This document shows positions 24,193 to 36,915 of a DNA stretch of 64,000 nt, one piece after another. The translations under genes were made by a program, and so were the position numbers. How positions within the stretch are numbered: position 1 is the first letter of the stretch; each line of letters begins with the position of its first letter. The DNA comes from Pyxicephalus adspersus. Taxonomy: Eukaryota > Chordata > Amphibia > Anura > Pyxicephalidae. The notes beneath the pieces are model-generated. The model had not been told where the DNA came from. It searched no databases and was given only the letters and a program-made list of their open reading frames with translations. Location of the stretch: contig NC_092860.1 of assembly GCF_032062135.1 (NCBI RefSeq), forward strand, positions 124,609,935-124,673,934, read 5' to 3'.

Positions 24193-25301
24193 GTTTAAAA
24201 TTAAAGCTTGCAGTTTGCTAAGATGAATTAGCCTTCATTTTAACAGTAAGGCATCTGGCAAAGTACCCTGTCCACTCATAATATCATAGGGATATATTTC
24301 ACCCTTACACAGCCTGCAAATTGTCTTATAAATTCTCCCAGTGTGGTTATAGGTTAATATTTTATCCAATTACAGTCAGAAAGATTGCCTTGTCTTTAGT
24401 AAGCTTTTTTTCACTTGTTCTGGCAGCAATGCACATAAAAGAAGGAACCACATCATACTATATATATATATATATATAGTTTCATACTTTATGATAGCAT
24501 TACTGGCCATGAGCCTATTAAACAAATACTAATGTTGCATCCATATTTTTAAATATGTCAACATATATGCAAAGACGATTATATCCTTCTTGCTGCCAAA
24601 GGAAGCTCCATCTTCGCACCCTCTAAAAAAGACTTTTAAAAACCATAATAATATTATCTGAGTCCTAATGAAAAACATGTAGAAAAAAATATGCTAAAAG
24701 TCCCCACACCTTCACAACGAGCAAAGTGCGTTCCAAGAAAGGGAATAGGGTCCCTTTACAGAGAGCAACTATTATAAATGTTTTTGAGTCAGATCTATTT
24801 TATTTGTTTTATACCTCATGGAACATGTGTATAAAGATTTTTGTTGATATCAGAACTGCTTTTCTCCCAGAACAAGTCAATAGGAATGCACAGTCAGGTA
24901 GACAAAGCTTAGATGGAGGCTAACAGCAGGTCAAGTAGATAAAAAGGAGTAGAAACTCAAAAGCATCTAAAAAGAGAGATAGATGGCAATGGAAAATATG
25001 TACAAAATGTAACAATATTTATTAGTTCAAAGCACAAAAATAAGTCGAACAACCTATCCTTATTTCACCACTTGTGTTTTATGAATGAAACAGCAAGTTG
25101 CCAAAGCAAAACCTTTAGGAACCCAAAAAAAAAACATACCTGTATCAGAAAATGCTAAAATACTAAACCACATTATATGATGCTGCTAAAAACTCCCAAA
25201 CAATAAGAAAGTGTCCTTAAACCTAATATTATCTCTATTGCTATTTGCAACCACAAATTCAGCTATAGGTGGTGATCATCAAGTATGAATGGGTAATCAT
25301 T
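24193..25301. other. Non-coding
   Basis: A short (TA)n run at 24462-24478. Nothing else. Confidence 0.55.
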
Positions 25302-25309
25302 ACCTCAAG

Positions 25310-25556
25310 CAGTGTTTTTCAACCTTTTTTGTGCCACGACACATTTTTTACAATGGAAAAAACCTGCGGCACACCACAAATCAAAAATGTTACAAAATGA
25401 CACTCTGTAGCTAATTCCTACCTACTGCCACCCACTGACATGGAAGAGTATTACAGTGCTCTGCCAGTCACTACAGCACAGACACTCGACAATGGTAATT
25501 GGATAATTTCCCACTGTACACCTAGTGTGCCGTGGCACAGTGGTTGAAAATCCCTG
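25310..25556 (+). mobile_element. hAT-type MITE (247 bp)
   Basis: Left end CAGTGTTTTTCAACC and right end GTGGTTGAAAATCCCTG are inverted. Flanks ACCTCAAG (25302-25309) and ACCTAAAG (25557-25564) match 7/8, an hAT-sized duplication. The inner arms GTGCCACGACAC and GTGCCGTGGCAC also pair. Confidence 0.88.
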
Positions 25557-25564
25557 ACCTAAAG

Positions 25565-28500
25565 TACTGGTCATCGATGGATAAATGAAAGCATCTAGAG
25601 ATAATATATGAGTCTCCAGTGGCTACACAGAAGTACCCTCCACTGTAAAATGTCCCATCAATGTGTTATAGGAATATTGTATAGGCTTTACTGCTTCATT
25701 TTACAGGATTGTGGTATGGTATGCAAAGTATACCAGACAGAATATATGGGCAAATGTGTGTTGTATGCATGGTGTGGGTCTTATATATTTCTTTGTAGCT
25801 TTAAATACTGTAATTCCTTCAGCTTGATTTCACTTATGATTAATAAAAATATTCACTGCTGCCTAATGTGAGTCAGAAATGTAGAATGTGGTGCAAAGTA
25901 ATGGAAGCATGGTAGCATTACATCATGAACTCGGAAGCATATTGAACTGATCTCAAATGCAAGCTGAATGCACACTTAATTTACACAAACGTTTTAACTG
26001 TTGCATTAAAAAACCTTAGCAAGTAATTTCTAGAGTACAATGGGTTAGCTAAAGAGACAGCACAGCAGAGTACCTTGCTTTCAAGCACAGTAAGTGAATT
26101 CTGTAAAAACACACTTCTTTGTCTTTATTAAAGTTGAGTTTGTTGATTTTGGTCTCTTTACAGATAATCTGATCATTGTGCTCAAGGAGCATATTTACAC
26201 ACCTTCATTGTCCATCATCATTAGATTTAAGTTATTGTTTCAATTTTTTTAAATCAACTTCATATTTCCCCACATTCTCTACAAACTTTGCAGCACCGAA
26301 TCTATATAGAATCCACTGCACAAATAGTTCGATGTGCACATAATTGCTTTTCAAGATAGCAAATGCAATAAGTAAAATATGGATAAAAGATTATGTGTAG
26401 TATAATACTTGTGATAGTAAAACAGTAATTTTTAGAACTGTATATATCAGGATAAAAAAAGAAGGTGAAAAGAAGGACGAAGTGGGTTTGGTTTCTCCAA
26501 ATAAAGGATAGTTTAGAGCTATACTCCTAATTTTCTAAAAGCACACAGATCAATCCAATCTTTGCCAGGTGGGATGTACTGTATTGTGGGAAGAAACCAA
26601 TGCACCAGGCATATCAACCCAACACAGAAATAACATACTAAATTAGTGTAAATGGTGTTCCTGGTGGAAGATTAACCTGCTGCCGGGGCACAGGGTTGAA
26701 CCCTTAGCATACGCACTGCCATACTAACCATGCCTTTAATTCTGCTTTACAGCTGCCACATCTGTTGATCAGCATGGCTGAGATACCAAAAGAGAGGTAA
26801 TGTAAGGTCAATAAATACAAGACACAACGCTTCTTCCATGGACTGTAACAGTAATTACAAGGACAGCTATTTCTCAGGCTGCGTACAGAGGCAGGGGACT
26901 CATCAGTCTTCACAAACCAATTAACCTAGAGCAATAGCCTTGAACAGCAGGTTTATTGGTTTTGCTTACAAAAATATTTACTTTCATATGAAATGGGTTG
27001 TTTTATTGATTTCTTGTAAAAGAAATAAACATTTATCAGGATTACCAGCAAGAAATTTAGACATCGCTGCAATGTTTTTTATGTCACTAGACAGCAGTCT
27101 TTCCATATGGCTTCCTTGCTAAACTAATCTGCCTATTTATTTTCATGGGAACATGAAAAAAAAATCTGGGTTATAGGAAAAATGGGTATGACTAATTTTT
27201 AGTTAATCAGAATATGTTGTTGACTGGTTTTCCCATACCTGGTGAGAATCACAGTTCCTCCTCTTCCCTTCAGCTGCCAGTTCTGAAGCATACTGTATGT
27301 TCAGGCAATATAAATAAAACCTAAGCAGTGTATAACCTAAGCAATAAAATACAGCACATTTCCCAGTGTTTCACTTCTTTAAAGACCCTGAAAATATAGA
27401 CAATAGCTGTTCATCTGCCAGAACAAGCTCTTCAGTTGTGTGGTGTTTTTTTTTTGTAAGCTGAGTGGCATTAACCCTGCCAATTGTCTTTTGCTAAACT
27501 ACTCAACCACTTCCAGAACTTTACTACATAATTGTTATTCATTTTCTAGTCCAAGATCTAGGAGGACTCTTTGAGATAACACAGGAAGTGTGCAGAGGAC
27601 GCAAGACAACTCTGAAGTTCAGACAACAAATTACAAAAAAAACAAAACTATTCCACAATAAAAGGGAGCATATAAAATATGTAGATTGCTAGAGTTTATA
27701 TCCACTGCAAGTATCTTCAAGTTAAGGAAAAGTGGTTGCAGTTCAATATGAGTAACACCTAATTTTCACATTTGTGCAAAAAATAATTACATTAATGTCA
27801 TGTAATATTTGGAAGTATGTTTTACAATGCCAGAACATTAAGCTGTTAAATAGTTCTTTGCACCTTGAGAAGTTTATCATTTGTTTAAGTAAGGTCTGGC
27901 TCTTTTTTTACATTTTTAAAATCTTATTGGTAATAATCAACATTTCCTCTATGCTGCATTTATGGGTCCTGTACATACAGAGGATAGTGGTAGGTAAGAC
28001 AGGTTTCAGTTTGTGCAAATGTTTAATGTTAAAAGAAAAAAAAAGTTAAAAATGATAAAATAGAAATACTACCAAATAATAAATATTTTAATGTTTTCAT
28101 CAAAGCCAAACTTATGCAACCTGAATCATATCAGACAGCACCACTAACCATTATTATCACAAAGGAAATCACTGCCGAATAGGGATGCAGATTCTTAATA
28201 ATTAGAATGCAAAATTAAGTCTGAAAAAATACGTGTTCCTGCATCCAGCACACCTTAGGTAACGTCCACACATGATGCAGAGACTAGATGACTAATGAAA
28301 AGTGAACAGTGTGGGCCGTGGACAGAACAGTTCTGTATGGGATTACTCGATGATAGTGATATAATCTTCATTTTTACATTTTCTTATTCCGCTTGGTTCT
28401 CCATCCTATCCAATCATATTAATGGTAGTTGTAAGCATTCTGATGAAGGAATGTCAATTGGTTGTTTTCAGCTATTGCAATTTGGTTTGTTGTAGCTTAC

Positions 28501-29899
28501 TTACGGGAAAATATAATGGTTAAGTCAGTTAAATTGAAATCCAGCAGCAGTAATTATAATATATAATATTCATTATTATTACATTCTGGACAGAAAAGAG
28601 TAGGAGAAAGAGGAGTCATTGGTCTAACTCCTTCATGTGTGTGCATATATTTCAGCTTTAACTATTGCCAAACATTATGCTTAACAGTAACAAGCAGCCA
28701 AAGAGACCCTGGAAAACACATGATGTTGAAGAATTGACAGCACCACCTTAACGCTGCTAAAAACATTTTTTCATATTTAGCTAACTATAAAATAATGAAA
28801 ACCAATAAAAAAGATACCATTAAAATACCAAACCAGCTTTATTTTGGAGCTGCCTGCATTGTAATTTATTTCTGCCATTATACTACTGGATGTTTAAGGG
28901 GATAAGGTTTAAAAAATGTTTTTGTCTTGTTCTGTTTTGTTAATTTTGGATTTGTTTTGGGATAGATACAGAGCAATACTTTTAGGCATTAGTTTTGGTT
29001 TGGGATGTACACAAATATGTTCATTTTCAGAAAAGAAAGTAAAAATACCAAGGAGGTTGTATTCAGTGTATATGTATGCAGGCAAACCAATCTATAATAT
29101 GGCGTTATAATCCTCAAATGAACAATCAGAATTGTATTGTACTGTATTAGACATGTTGAATAATTTATATGTAATGGTGCTATGTGTCTTACTAAATGTG
29201 TGACATTGAAATAACTATATTCATGAAGAGTGTACTAAAGTTAACACAAGAAATGTCCCTGGATATTAATAACATTGACACAGCAGGCACCATTCAATAA
29301 TCTTTGGTACATTCGCACTTTTATTATAGAACGGTTGAAGGCATGTTGTATTTTCATGCTGGCTGAACAGTTTAGGGATTTTTGAGATTACCAATCAGCA
29401 GGGACTCTGAATGCCTTCAAGCCATTCTTACAATAAGATTTATGCATTTACCTGCAAGTTTGTGCTCTGACATTAACTGTGTGTTAATTTTAAAGGTTGG
29501 AAACCTTTAAAATGAAGTATTATATCAACCCTTCAAGAATAGACATCAGTAGCATACAATGGTAATTTATCAAAGCAAAATGTTAAAAAATAAATGAACA
29601 CTACAAACTATTATACTTTGCATTGCTCTACTTAATAAAAGCAACTTTTCCATTTACTGAGAAACTGTTTTGAAACAGTGAGCATATTGAAATTGTTTTA
29701 TTTTTGCAGCAAAAGGAAAAATGTAGTAATTAGGATACAAGTACCACAAACTTAAAAAGGTAATGTATAAAAAGTTAATATTAAATTTACCTGTATAGTA
29801 TCAGGATTTCCCTAGCCTAGTTCACTTTTTCTAGAGATGGATTAAGGCAGGATGGGGTCGTGGGGCAATTTAGAAGTTTTGGCTCCATGCCTCAGGGAC
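25565..29899. other. Non-coding, 4.3 kb
   Basis: No mobile element ends, motif-bearing frames or splice-bounded exons found. Confidence 0.55.
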
Positions 29900-29969
29900 A
29901 TCTAGACCCGTGTTTGTCAACCTTTTTAACATGGGGAAACCCCTTTCAGATTCTCAGGGAACCCATTTT

Positions 29970-31394
29970 TTATAAACTTTATTTATAGACACAGAAAAGA
30001 CAATGTACAAAGTTATAACCAAGATATCATCAGAACAGTACAAAGCCAGAGTAAAAGAAAACAAACAATAACAGGCTCAAGGTTAGTGTTACAAAGATCG
30101 GGCCGTGGAAAACATCAGTAATATGCAAAAATCATGGCAAGTATCAACAGTTCGACTCGGTTCATAAACCATTGAACCAAAATAAAAACAACCAAAACTC
30201 GGGATGGGGGAGGGAGGAAGGGAAACTTTTCTGTTCCGGTAAATTAGCACCCTATTTCTTTTATTTTTTTTCTATTTCCATGTCATCTCTATGTCATGGT
30301 GTGTCCTGTCACTCGAGGCATAAAGTGGATCCCATTTAATGGCTTATCACACTACCCATAGGGGGTCCCGATCTTATGGGAAATGTAAATTGTGCCACGT
30401 GGAATAGCGATACCTGTGCAAGACTTGGCACAATTCAGCTGGCTCTAGGGAATATTCCATATAAGCATACCATTTATCAAAATATTTTGTCACAGCTTTG
30501 TCATCTGCGTCTGCCACCTCTAACAAATCCCTACGGTATAACATACCCATTGAGGATTCTATCAGTTTCAATCGGGGTGGATCTGCGTGAATCCACAGTA
30601 GCATTATTGCCCTACGGGCCGCCAGTAAACACAAGGATATCCAGTTTTTTGTCCCCCTAGCTAGTTTACATACCTGTATATCCCAGTTCCCAAACACACA
30701 TAGAAGAGGTTCCATTATCAACTGTAGGTTAGTTACTTTCTTAATGTAGGAAAGGACCTCGGTCCACAATAATTGGATTGTCGTACATTCCCAAAGGTTA
30801 TGTTTGAGCATCACTTTTTCGCAAACACATCTCAGACATTTAGTTTGCCTGGTCGGGGCATTGAGGTGTTCCTCAGTAAGCGGGCGGAATACCTTATAGG
30901 CTCTGTGGACAATCTTAAATTGTGTTTCTCTCCACAGTTTGTTTGGAGTAGCCTGTCTTACTGCAAGATATCCCTGCACTATTTTATCGTACAGGGCCGG
31001 GATATCAAAGTCTTTTTGCCAACCTTGGGACAGCCCAACCGAAAGAGGTTTAGAGTAGAGCATTAGTAATCTTGGATAAATGGATGATATGGAAGGAGGT
31101 ATTACAGACAGCAGATTATCAAATCTATCCCTTTCCACCACCTTAGCCGGATTCAATAGTATCGCCTTACAGAATTCCCTAAATTGTAGATAATATAGTG
31201 GGTGTGCGGCCTGAGGGGGTAGGGCATAATGCCGAGCCAACACCCTCAATGTTACCGTTCTTGGAAGATCTGGCGAGAAAAAAATCACCCACGGTCCGTA
31301 GGCCCTTTGCTGCCCAGACTCGGTAGCAACTATGGTCCAGACCTTGGCGGAACTGGAGGTTGCCTTGAATCGGTAAATATTTAGACAAAGAACA
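29970..31394 (-). mobile_element. 5'-truncated L1-like LINE insertion
   Basis: 1,425 bp flanked by a perfect 14-bp duplication, AGGGAACCCATTTT, at 29956-29969 and 31395-31408. On the minus strand it ends in AATAAA (29978-29983) and a short A tail, and holds the 3' part of ORF2. This is the usual product of target-primed reverse transcription with early termination. Confidence 0.88.
30374..31391 (-). pseudogene. L1-like ORF2 C-terminal fragment
   Basis: About 300 residues are open from 31288 to the stop at 30374-30376. An upstream piece (LDHSCYRVWAAKGLRTVGDFF) is joined through a frameshift at a T run near 31270. It carries a cysteine-rich motif CLRCVCEKVMLKHNLWEC of the kind at the end of L1-like ORF2 (CxxC...H...WxC), then hydrophobic repeats and an M/Y-rich tail. 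It lacks the endonuclease and reverse transcriptase. The open length suggests a fairly young insertion. Confidence 0.78.
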
Positions 31395-32735
31395 TGAGGG
31401 AACCCATTTTATAATGACTATATCCACAGCTCACAGTACATTAGTGGGAGAGAAGAATGTCTCTTAAATTACTGATCAGTGGGAAGTCTGCAAACCTTAC
31501 AGATAGCCAAAAAGGCCATTTGTAACAATTAAACTTACCTGAGAGCCATAAATTGCTCATTGCTCAAGGAATCCCTATCAGCATCTGAAGGAACCCTATG
31601 ATTCCAAAGAACCACGGCTGAGAAACACTGATCCAGACTGATAAGATTTACAATGGGCCCTGTATTCATTGTACTAGCAGACACCATCTACCTGCAAATA
31701 TATCACATAGCAAAATTACAAAAAAGTGTGCATTTTTAGGTATTCAATGACTTTTAATATATAAAAGCATGTGTTTTATTACAAACAGGCTCAGAATTCA
31801 TAAATGCAACAGTTTATCGCTCGTTTATGTTGGCTTCCAATACTACAACATATCTTGTAACTATGGAGCAACTTCTAAGGAGCAGATAATTTATAAAGTC
31901 CCCTTCTAATTGCAGCTTATTACATACTATTGAAGTGTGGTTTGCATCTATCTCTGAATTTCTGAAGACAGGATAGTGTTGGCACAAAAGGCTTTGCTGT
32001 TTTAATGGGTGGACTATTCTTTGGGCTCATTATTTTCATATCTGCTTGCCTGTTGGGACTTGTCCAAACTTTATTCCTCCCCCCCATTTCTGATCCCCAC
32101 AGGGCTACTATTTCGTTATCTAAGGCTACATTAATTATCAAATAAATTCTTAGAAAAAAATAGTCTTTATTCTCCTGAGGAAGCTATTGAGAAATGTGTG
32201 ATTAATGTGTCATATGTAAAAATGTAAATAAAATGGTGAATTGGAAACCATGAATTTTTTGTTCTTATGGGGGAATAAAAATAAAAGTGCTACATTGTTT
32301 TGGAGTCTTAATCCATTTGTAGTAAAATGCATGCTTTTTTGTATTATAAAGTATTTCATTTTAAAGTCGTACATTTTGGGTTTTCACACACACTATTCCT
32401 CGCAGTACAAATGATCAGGATTTTTTTGCACGTTGTGCATCCTATTCAGCATGGTGTTTATTTGTACAAGTAAATAATTCATAAAGATGTCCTATAGCAA
32501 TACAGAAAACTGAAGCAATGCTCACTTTTTCTGTTTTATATCCTTTGAAAATGGATTGCAGCTCACTTGATTCCTCTGCAGTATAATAATAATCTCAGAG
32601 GGGGGCACAGCAAATATTATCATACTCCGCATCAGTTAGACTCACACTCTAGATGTTTCTGCCTCGCTGTGACCTTCAGAACACTTCAGAACATCTTTTG
32701 CAGATTGTAGCTAACAGTTCATATAGCCATTTCTG

Positions 32736-32815
32736 CATTATTATTATTATTATTAAACAGGATTTATATAGCGCCAACATATTACGCAGCGCTGTACATT
32801 AAATAGGGATTAATG
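32736..32815 (-). mobile_element. L2-like LINE terminal tail with (ATT)n
   Basis: An (ATT)n run (32736-32755) is followed by ACAGGATTTATATAGCGCC and GCAGCGCTGTACATTAAATA, the reverse complement of the extreme 3' end of the L2-like family abundant in frogs. The microsatellite is the element's own 3' tail. Only about 60 bp of the LINE is present. Confidence 0.7.
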
Positions 32816-33029
32816 TAGTACAACTTTTTTGCACACTCTCTGCACTATACCCTGCTGAATTAAAGCACATGTTGCACAATGTAAATCAAGGGGAGCTTAA
32901 ATTGCTTTATCAGATTTAAATTTTTGTCTGTCTTGGTGCTTAATTTGAATATTCTAAAAAGAAAAATAGGTGGTCAAAACATTGAATAATAAACACATAA
33001 ATAAACAAAAATACATAGCCAAATGTATC

Positions 33030-33031
33030 TA

Positions 33032-33078
<47 letters not shown>
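33030..33078. repeat. (TA)n microsatellite
   Basis: About 23 TA units, preceded by a short ATCTATCTA run. Confidence 0.95.
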
Positions 33079-33081
<3 letters not shown>

Positions 33082-33738
33082 AAAGATGAGCAGATTAGTA
33101 ATGTATCTGAAGAAAGTGGAGCTTGGAATTAGAACTTAGGGGGTATGAGATGTAATGGGTATGTATCCTAAAGGTAACAGAACACATGGTAGAAGGTGCT
33201 GAGGGTATTGGGTTCATAATCATGAGTAATGGGGGAATAGGGGTTCATATAGGGATGCCCTTAAAGTGCAGTTGATAAAATTTTCCAGACTGCCCATTGT
33301 GAACACTGTGCAGGACATAACATATTCCACAGTCTAAATGGTGTGCTGTATTCTTTATACCATTACTCATCATAGTATTTCATATTAATACACAGTAGTA
33401 ATCTAAATGAGTGTAACTTCATTCCACTTACCATGCACTCGTACCATCACAATCCATTGCTTCTAACCATCTGGGATTCAATACAAATACACAGGAATAA
33501 AATGGAATTGGATCAGGTGGTATTAAAGACATTTCAGAAGCTATGTACTTGTCCTATGAGTTTCTGATGTTCTTCAATGAACCCAGGAAAAATCAGCCAG
33601 TCCATTCTTCCCCTGGTCACGGAGTAAATAGGTTAATATTATACATGCTAATAAATGAATATTTTGCAATGCACTCCCCTGTACTTGAACTGTAACATGT
33701 CCAAGTGTTAATTTCCTCATTGTCTTCTGTGTGGGTAA

Positions 33739-34127
33739 GGCTACCATAGGTACACACGTGCAATAATTATTGTTTGAAAACGAACGATCAACAATTATTC
33801 CCGATTATTTTGAACGTATCGTAACGAATCGTATTGTGCACAGTTCTGTACATGCTGTAATGATACAATTGTTCAAATATAATACACACAAAAATGTACA
33901 CACTAGATACGATTGTTTGAACGATGCAGGAAGTGACATGTACAGGAGAAATTGTATCACAGAACAATCCACGATCACTGAATGACCGTACACACAATAG
34001 ATTACGAACGATCGTCGCCCAATCAGATCCGCCGGGACGTTGTGCACTTTTTTTGTTAACAATTATCGAACAATCTGTTGTGGATCGTTCGTTTCCGACG
34101 ACAATTATTGCACGTGTGTACGCAGCC
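33739..34127 (+). mobile_element. Harbinger-like MITE (389 bp)
   Basis: Bounded by TAA (33736-33738 and 34128-34130), with inverted ends GGCTACCATAGGTACACACG and, on the other strand, GGCTGCGTACACACGTGC, both leading into TGCAATAATT. The interior is rich in CGATCGT-like words. A TWA duplication is typical of PIF/Harbinger. Confidence 0.78.
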
Positions 34128-34184
34128 TAAGAGTTTAAAGGCTCTGCTAACAGTAAAATAAACAAATTCATCCAAAGGACCCCT

Positions 34185-34612
34185 TTACTGGTTTACCTGA
34201 ATAAAATGGTTCTCTTGCCAAATTGGTAAGTTTTTTCCCAGACTGAATTGGTTCTCTTGGTTAATTTTTTAAGTTTGTTTACCTGAGTGAATTTATTCTC
34301 TTGACAAATGGTAAGTTGGTTGACCTGACTGACTGAATTGGTTCTCTTCACCAAATAGTAAATTGGTTTACGTGACTGAATTATTCCCTTGTTCCAATTA
34401 TTAAGGTCGTTTATCTGAATGATTAATTCTCTCGACAAGTTGGATAATTTTTTTATGTGAGTAATTGGTTCTCTTGAACAATTTTAAGTTGTATTACCTG
34501 AGTAAATTGGTTTTCTTAGCCAGTTTGTAAATTGTTTTAGGTGAGTGAATTGGTTTTCTCGACCAATTTAAAGATGTGTTACCTGAGTGAAAACTGGTTC
34601 TCCTGGCTAGTT
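34185..34612 (+). repeat. Minisatellite, about 43-bp unit, about 10 copies
   Basis: The phrase AATTGGTTCTCTTGACCAAA followed by GTAAGTTGGTTTACCTGAGTG recurs at about 34209, 34250, 34294, 34340, 34381, 34424, 34468, 34509, 34548 and 34594, spacing 39-46 bp. Units are clearly diverged, so the array is old. The open frame on its minus strand is a repeat artefact. Confidence 0.85.
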
Positions 34613-34894
34613 ATATCACAGAAAACACCAGCTTGGTCTAATGCAAATTCCTATTCCAGTTAAATTGATCCAGTCATTAATAATAAGTGATGTGCTGGAG
34701 CTGATTATTGGAATAACACATGTTCACTTTGTTTCTTGTCACTCATACACTTAAGTATTTTAGGTAAAAACTGCTTTACCTTTTTAACTAAGCTCAGTAA
34801 AGTACACTTTGTTAAGTGAACAGCATCTGATTGTTTAGTTAATCAACCACATTCACTGATGAGGGGTTAAAGAGAAGTGGACATCATACACAAC

Positions 34895-35025
34895 GGTGAA
34901 AATAGGTGCAAAGTGTGTCACTGCACAATGGCCTAGAACCCTCCTCAGCCAACCTTTACCCCCACAGGGGCTCCAAGTCATTCCTGCACAGGGGCCCAAT
35001 GTTGTCTATGTCCACCACTGGTCAT
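34895..35025 (-). repeat. Interspersed repeat, GTGGACATAG family, copy 1
   Basis: On the minus strand it reads CAGTGGTGGACATAGACAAC, then GGGCCCCTGTGCAGGAA, GAGGAGGGTTC and TTGTGCAGTGACACA. It matches 49735-49860 in inverse orientation. Family name unknown. Confidence 0.6.
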
Positions 35026-36704
35026 ACACGTATGTCATACTCACAAATAAAGTAGCATACTGTGACATAGTCGTAGGTGACAATGCATTGGGCCCCTCCA
35101 CAAGTGATGTCGTTCTTTGATAGGCGAAGAAATTATTGGAATCAATCAGATAAATAGGCTTAAATGGAAATACCTGCAGAGTTCACTGTGATCTGTTATA
35201 ATGAAGCGTGTGAAGTGACCTGTGATGATTCCTATTAACAATCCTAGTTAGAAATCACTGTGTTTTTTTCTCCACCAGCCACATTTCTTATCTTCAGGAT
35301 ATTTTTTTTTCCCGTATGACATGCTGAAAATGTTCTCGTTGCTATGCATTGCCTTGGTCACTGTCAGGTTGGTAGCTATGGTTACTGATGGTGACGTGGA
35401 AAGAATTAAGATTCTCTAAATGTTTTCCAGTTCGCCTGTTTTAAACAAGCTGTGCAAAGAAAAAAAAATCTGACAGTGTCAAACAGCTGTCCCCAGCAGG
35501 ATAATAAACTTTTCAGTTATTAAGCAAATTTCACGTACAGGGCTTAGTGTGAACTTTAAAACTTGCACATTTGTACATTTTTGGTAAATTGGCATGACAT
35601 AGAGTAAAACACATCTGCATTGATTAGTGGTAATGATTAGTTTTCTGCACAAGACCTTTCCTACGTGTATGAGTGATGTGCCTATGGATAGATGTAGCGG
35701 TCTGGGTGATTAGAGATCACTTGTGAATGATGTGTCTAGAAACAGGAAAAACAAGCCGGATTATACATGGATTTTATTCTTTGCCGTCAAGCGACAGCTC
35801 AGTTTTTGATGCAAGGAGCTTTCGTCTGCATTTAGCACCTGTCTGGCATTTCATCTACTGAATCTCCTACTTAGAATTCGTGACAAGATATTCTCCTGTG
35901 TCTGATGCCTTCTGACCCCTGACTGTTGGGTCACATCTTCTATTTAATTTATAAGCTGTGTCGCTGGATTTCCTTTTGATATGGTCATGGCTGATATGCA
36001 ACTCACACACAATGCCATCAAGAAAAAAAAGACAGGGATACTCATATACATTATATTGGAATGCAATCCAAAGTATTTTTTAAATAAAGCAAGAATGGAT
36101 TAGAATCTCTGGTAGTTGTTATTGCTGTGCCTTCATTGGAGAGGTCTTCCTTCATTTCAGGAGGTAATGAGCCCTCACTAATGGGGGTAGAGATTACAAT
36201 GGTTCACAGGATACAAATCTTTATGGAGAATAGGTAGGTCATAAATAGATCAATATCAGTTTTCATATTTCTGGCTCTGGAGATTCCTCTCGATACATTT
36301 ACCACTCCTTTACAATTAAAATGGAAGCCAATAAGCAGTCAAGAGTCTGACACTCGCACAAACGTGTACATCAAGTTCACTGCATTGTGCTTGTTTACAG
36401 AACTATTTGCTTATTAATATTATAGGTATTATTTTTCTCAGTGGACACTTAAGGAAAGGGTCAGTTTTGAGGGCATGCAATGTTTCTTTTAAGATAAGAA
36501 TATAAATCTCTCCAATGGGAAATTATAACAGCTCATAGTCAAATACAGTACATCAAAGAAAGTCAAAAAGCCCTCAGTTGTATCAATAGGAAGACAACGA
36601 GAACATTCTTAGAGCAGCGGGTAATTACAGCTCAATACATATTCTTCACTTTGGTAAATTGCCAAATTATTACTTTCTGCCTAAGTTCATGAAAACTATG
36701 TGCA
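35026..36704. other. Non-coding
   Basis: No repeat or gene recognised. Confidence 0.55.
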
Positions 36705-36915
36705 TGTTTTTTTTTTAAGCTCTCCAAGGCTGGAGAGGATACACCTTCATCAGTGAAGCTGGGTGATCCAGCAAACCTGAAATGGATTCTTTAAAAGTAA
36801 TTTGCTACTCGTGTTTTGAATCCTGGACCAGATTCATTTCAGGCTTGCTGGATCACCCAGCTTTACTGATAAAAGTGTATTCTGTCCAGCCTTGGAGAGC
36901 TCTATTAAATCAGGC
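36705..36915 (+). mobile_element. Palindromic MITE, copy C
   Basis: Same fold-back family. The extreme left end is replaced by a T run (36709-36716) and the element becomes recognisable at AAGCTCTCCAAGGCTGGAG. The right terminus (AAATCAGGCCC) is intact. The short minus-strand open frame here is repeat, not a gene. Confidence 0.8.

Larger units (their letters stand above)
29908..31630 (-). mobile_element. hAT-type MITE split by a LINE insertion
   Basis: Right end GAGAAACACTG (31630) and left end TGTTTGTCAACC (29911-29922) are inverted. The flanks ATCTAGAC (29900-29907) and ATCCAGAC (31631-31638) match 7/8, the 8-bp duplication expected of hAT elements. Excluding the LINE insertion the MITE is about 285 bp. 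Fragments of the same family lie at 7348 and 40920. Confidence 0.82.
31639..33735. other. Non-coding with an L2-like tail and (TA)n
   Basis: Apart from the L2-like tail (32736-32815) and the (TA)n tract (33030-33078), nothing recognised. Confidence 0.55.

Noticed and set aside
34193..34438. 81-residue frame with repeated RTNSV
   Set aside because: Translation of the minisatellite.
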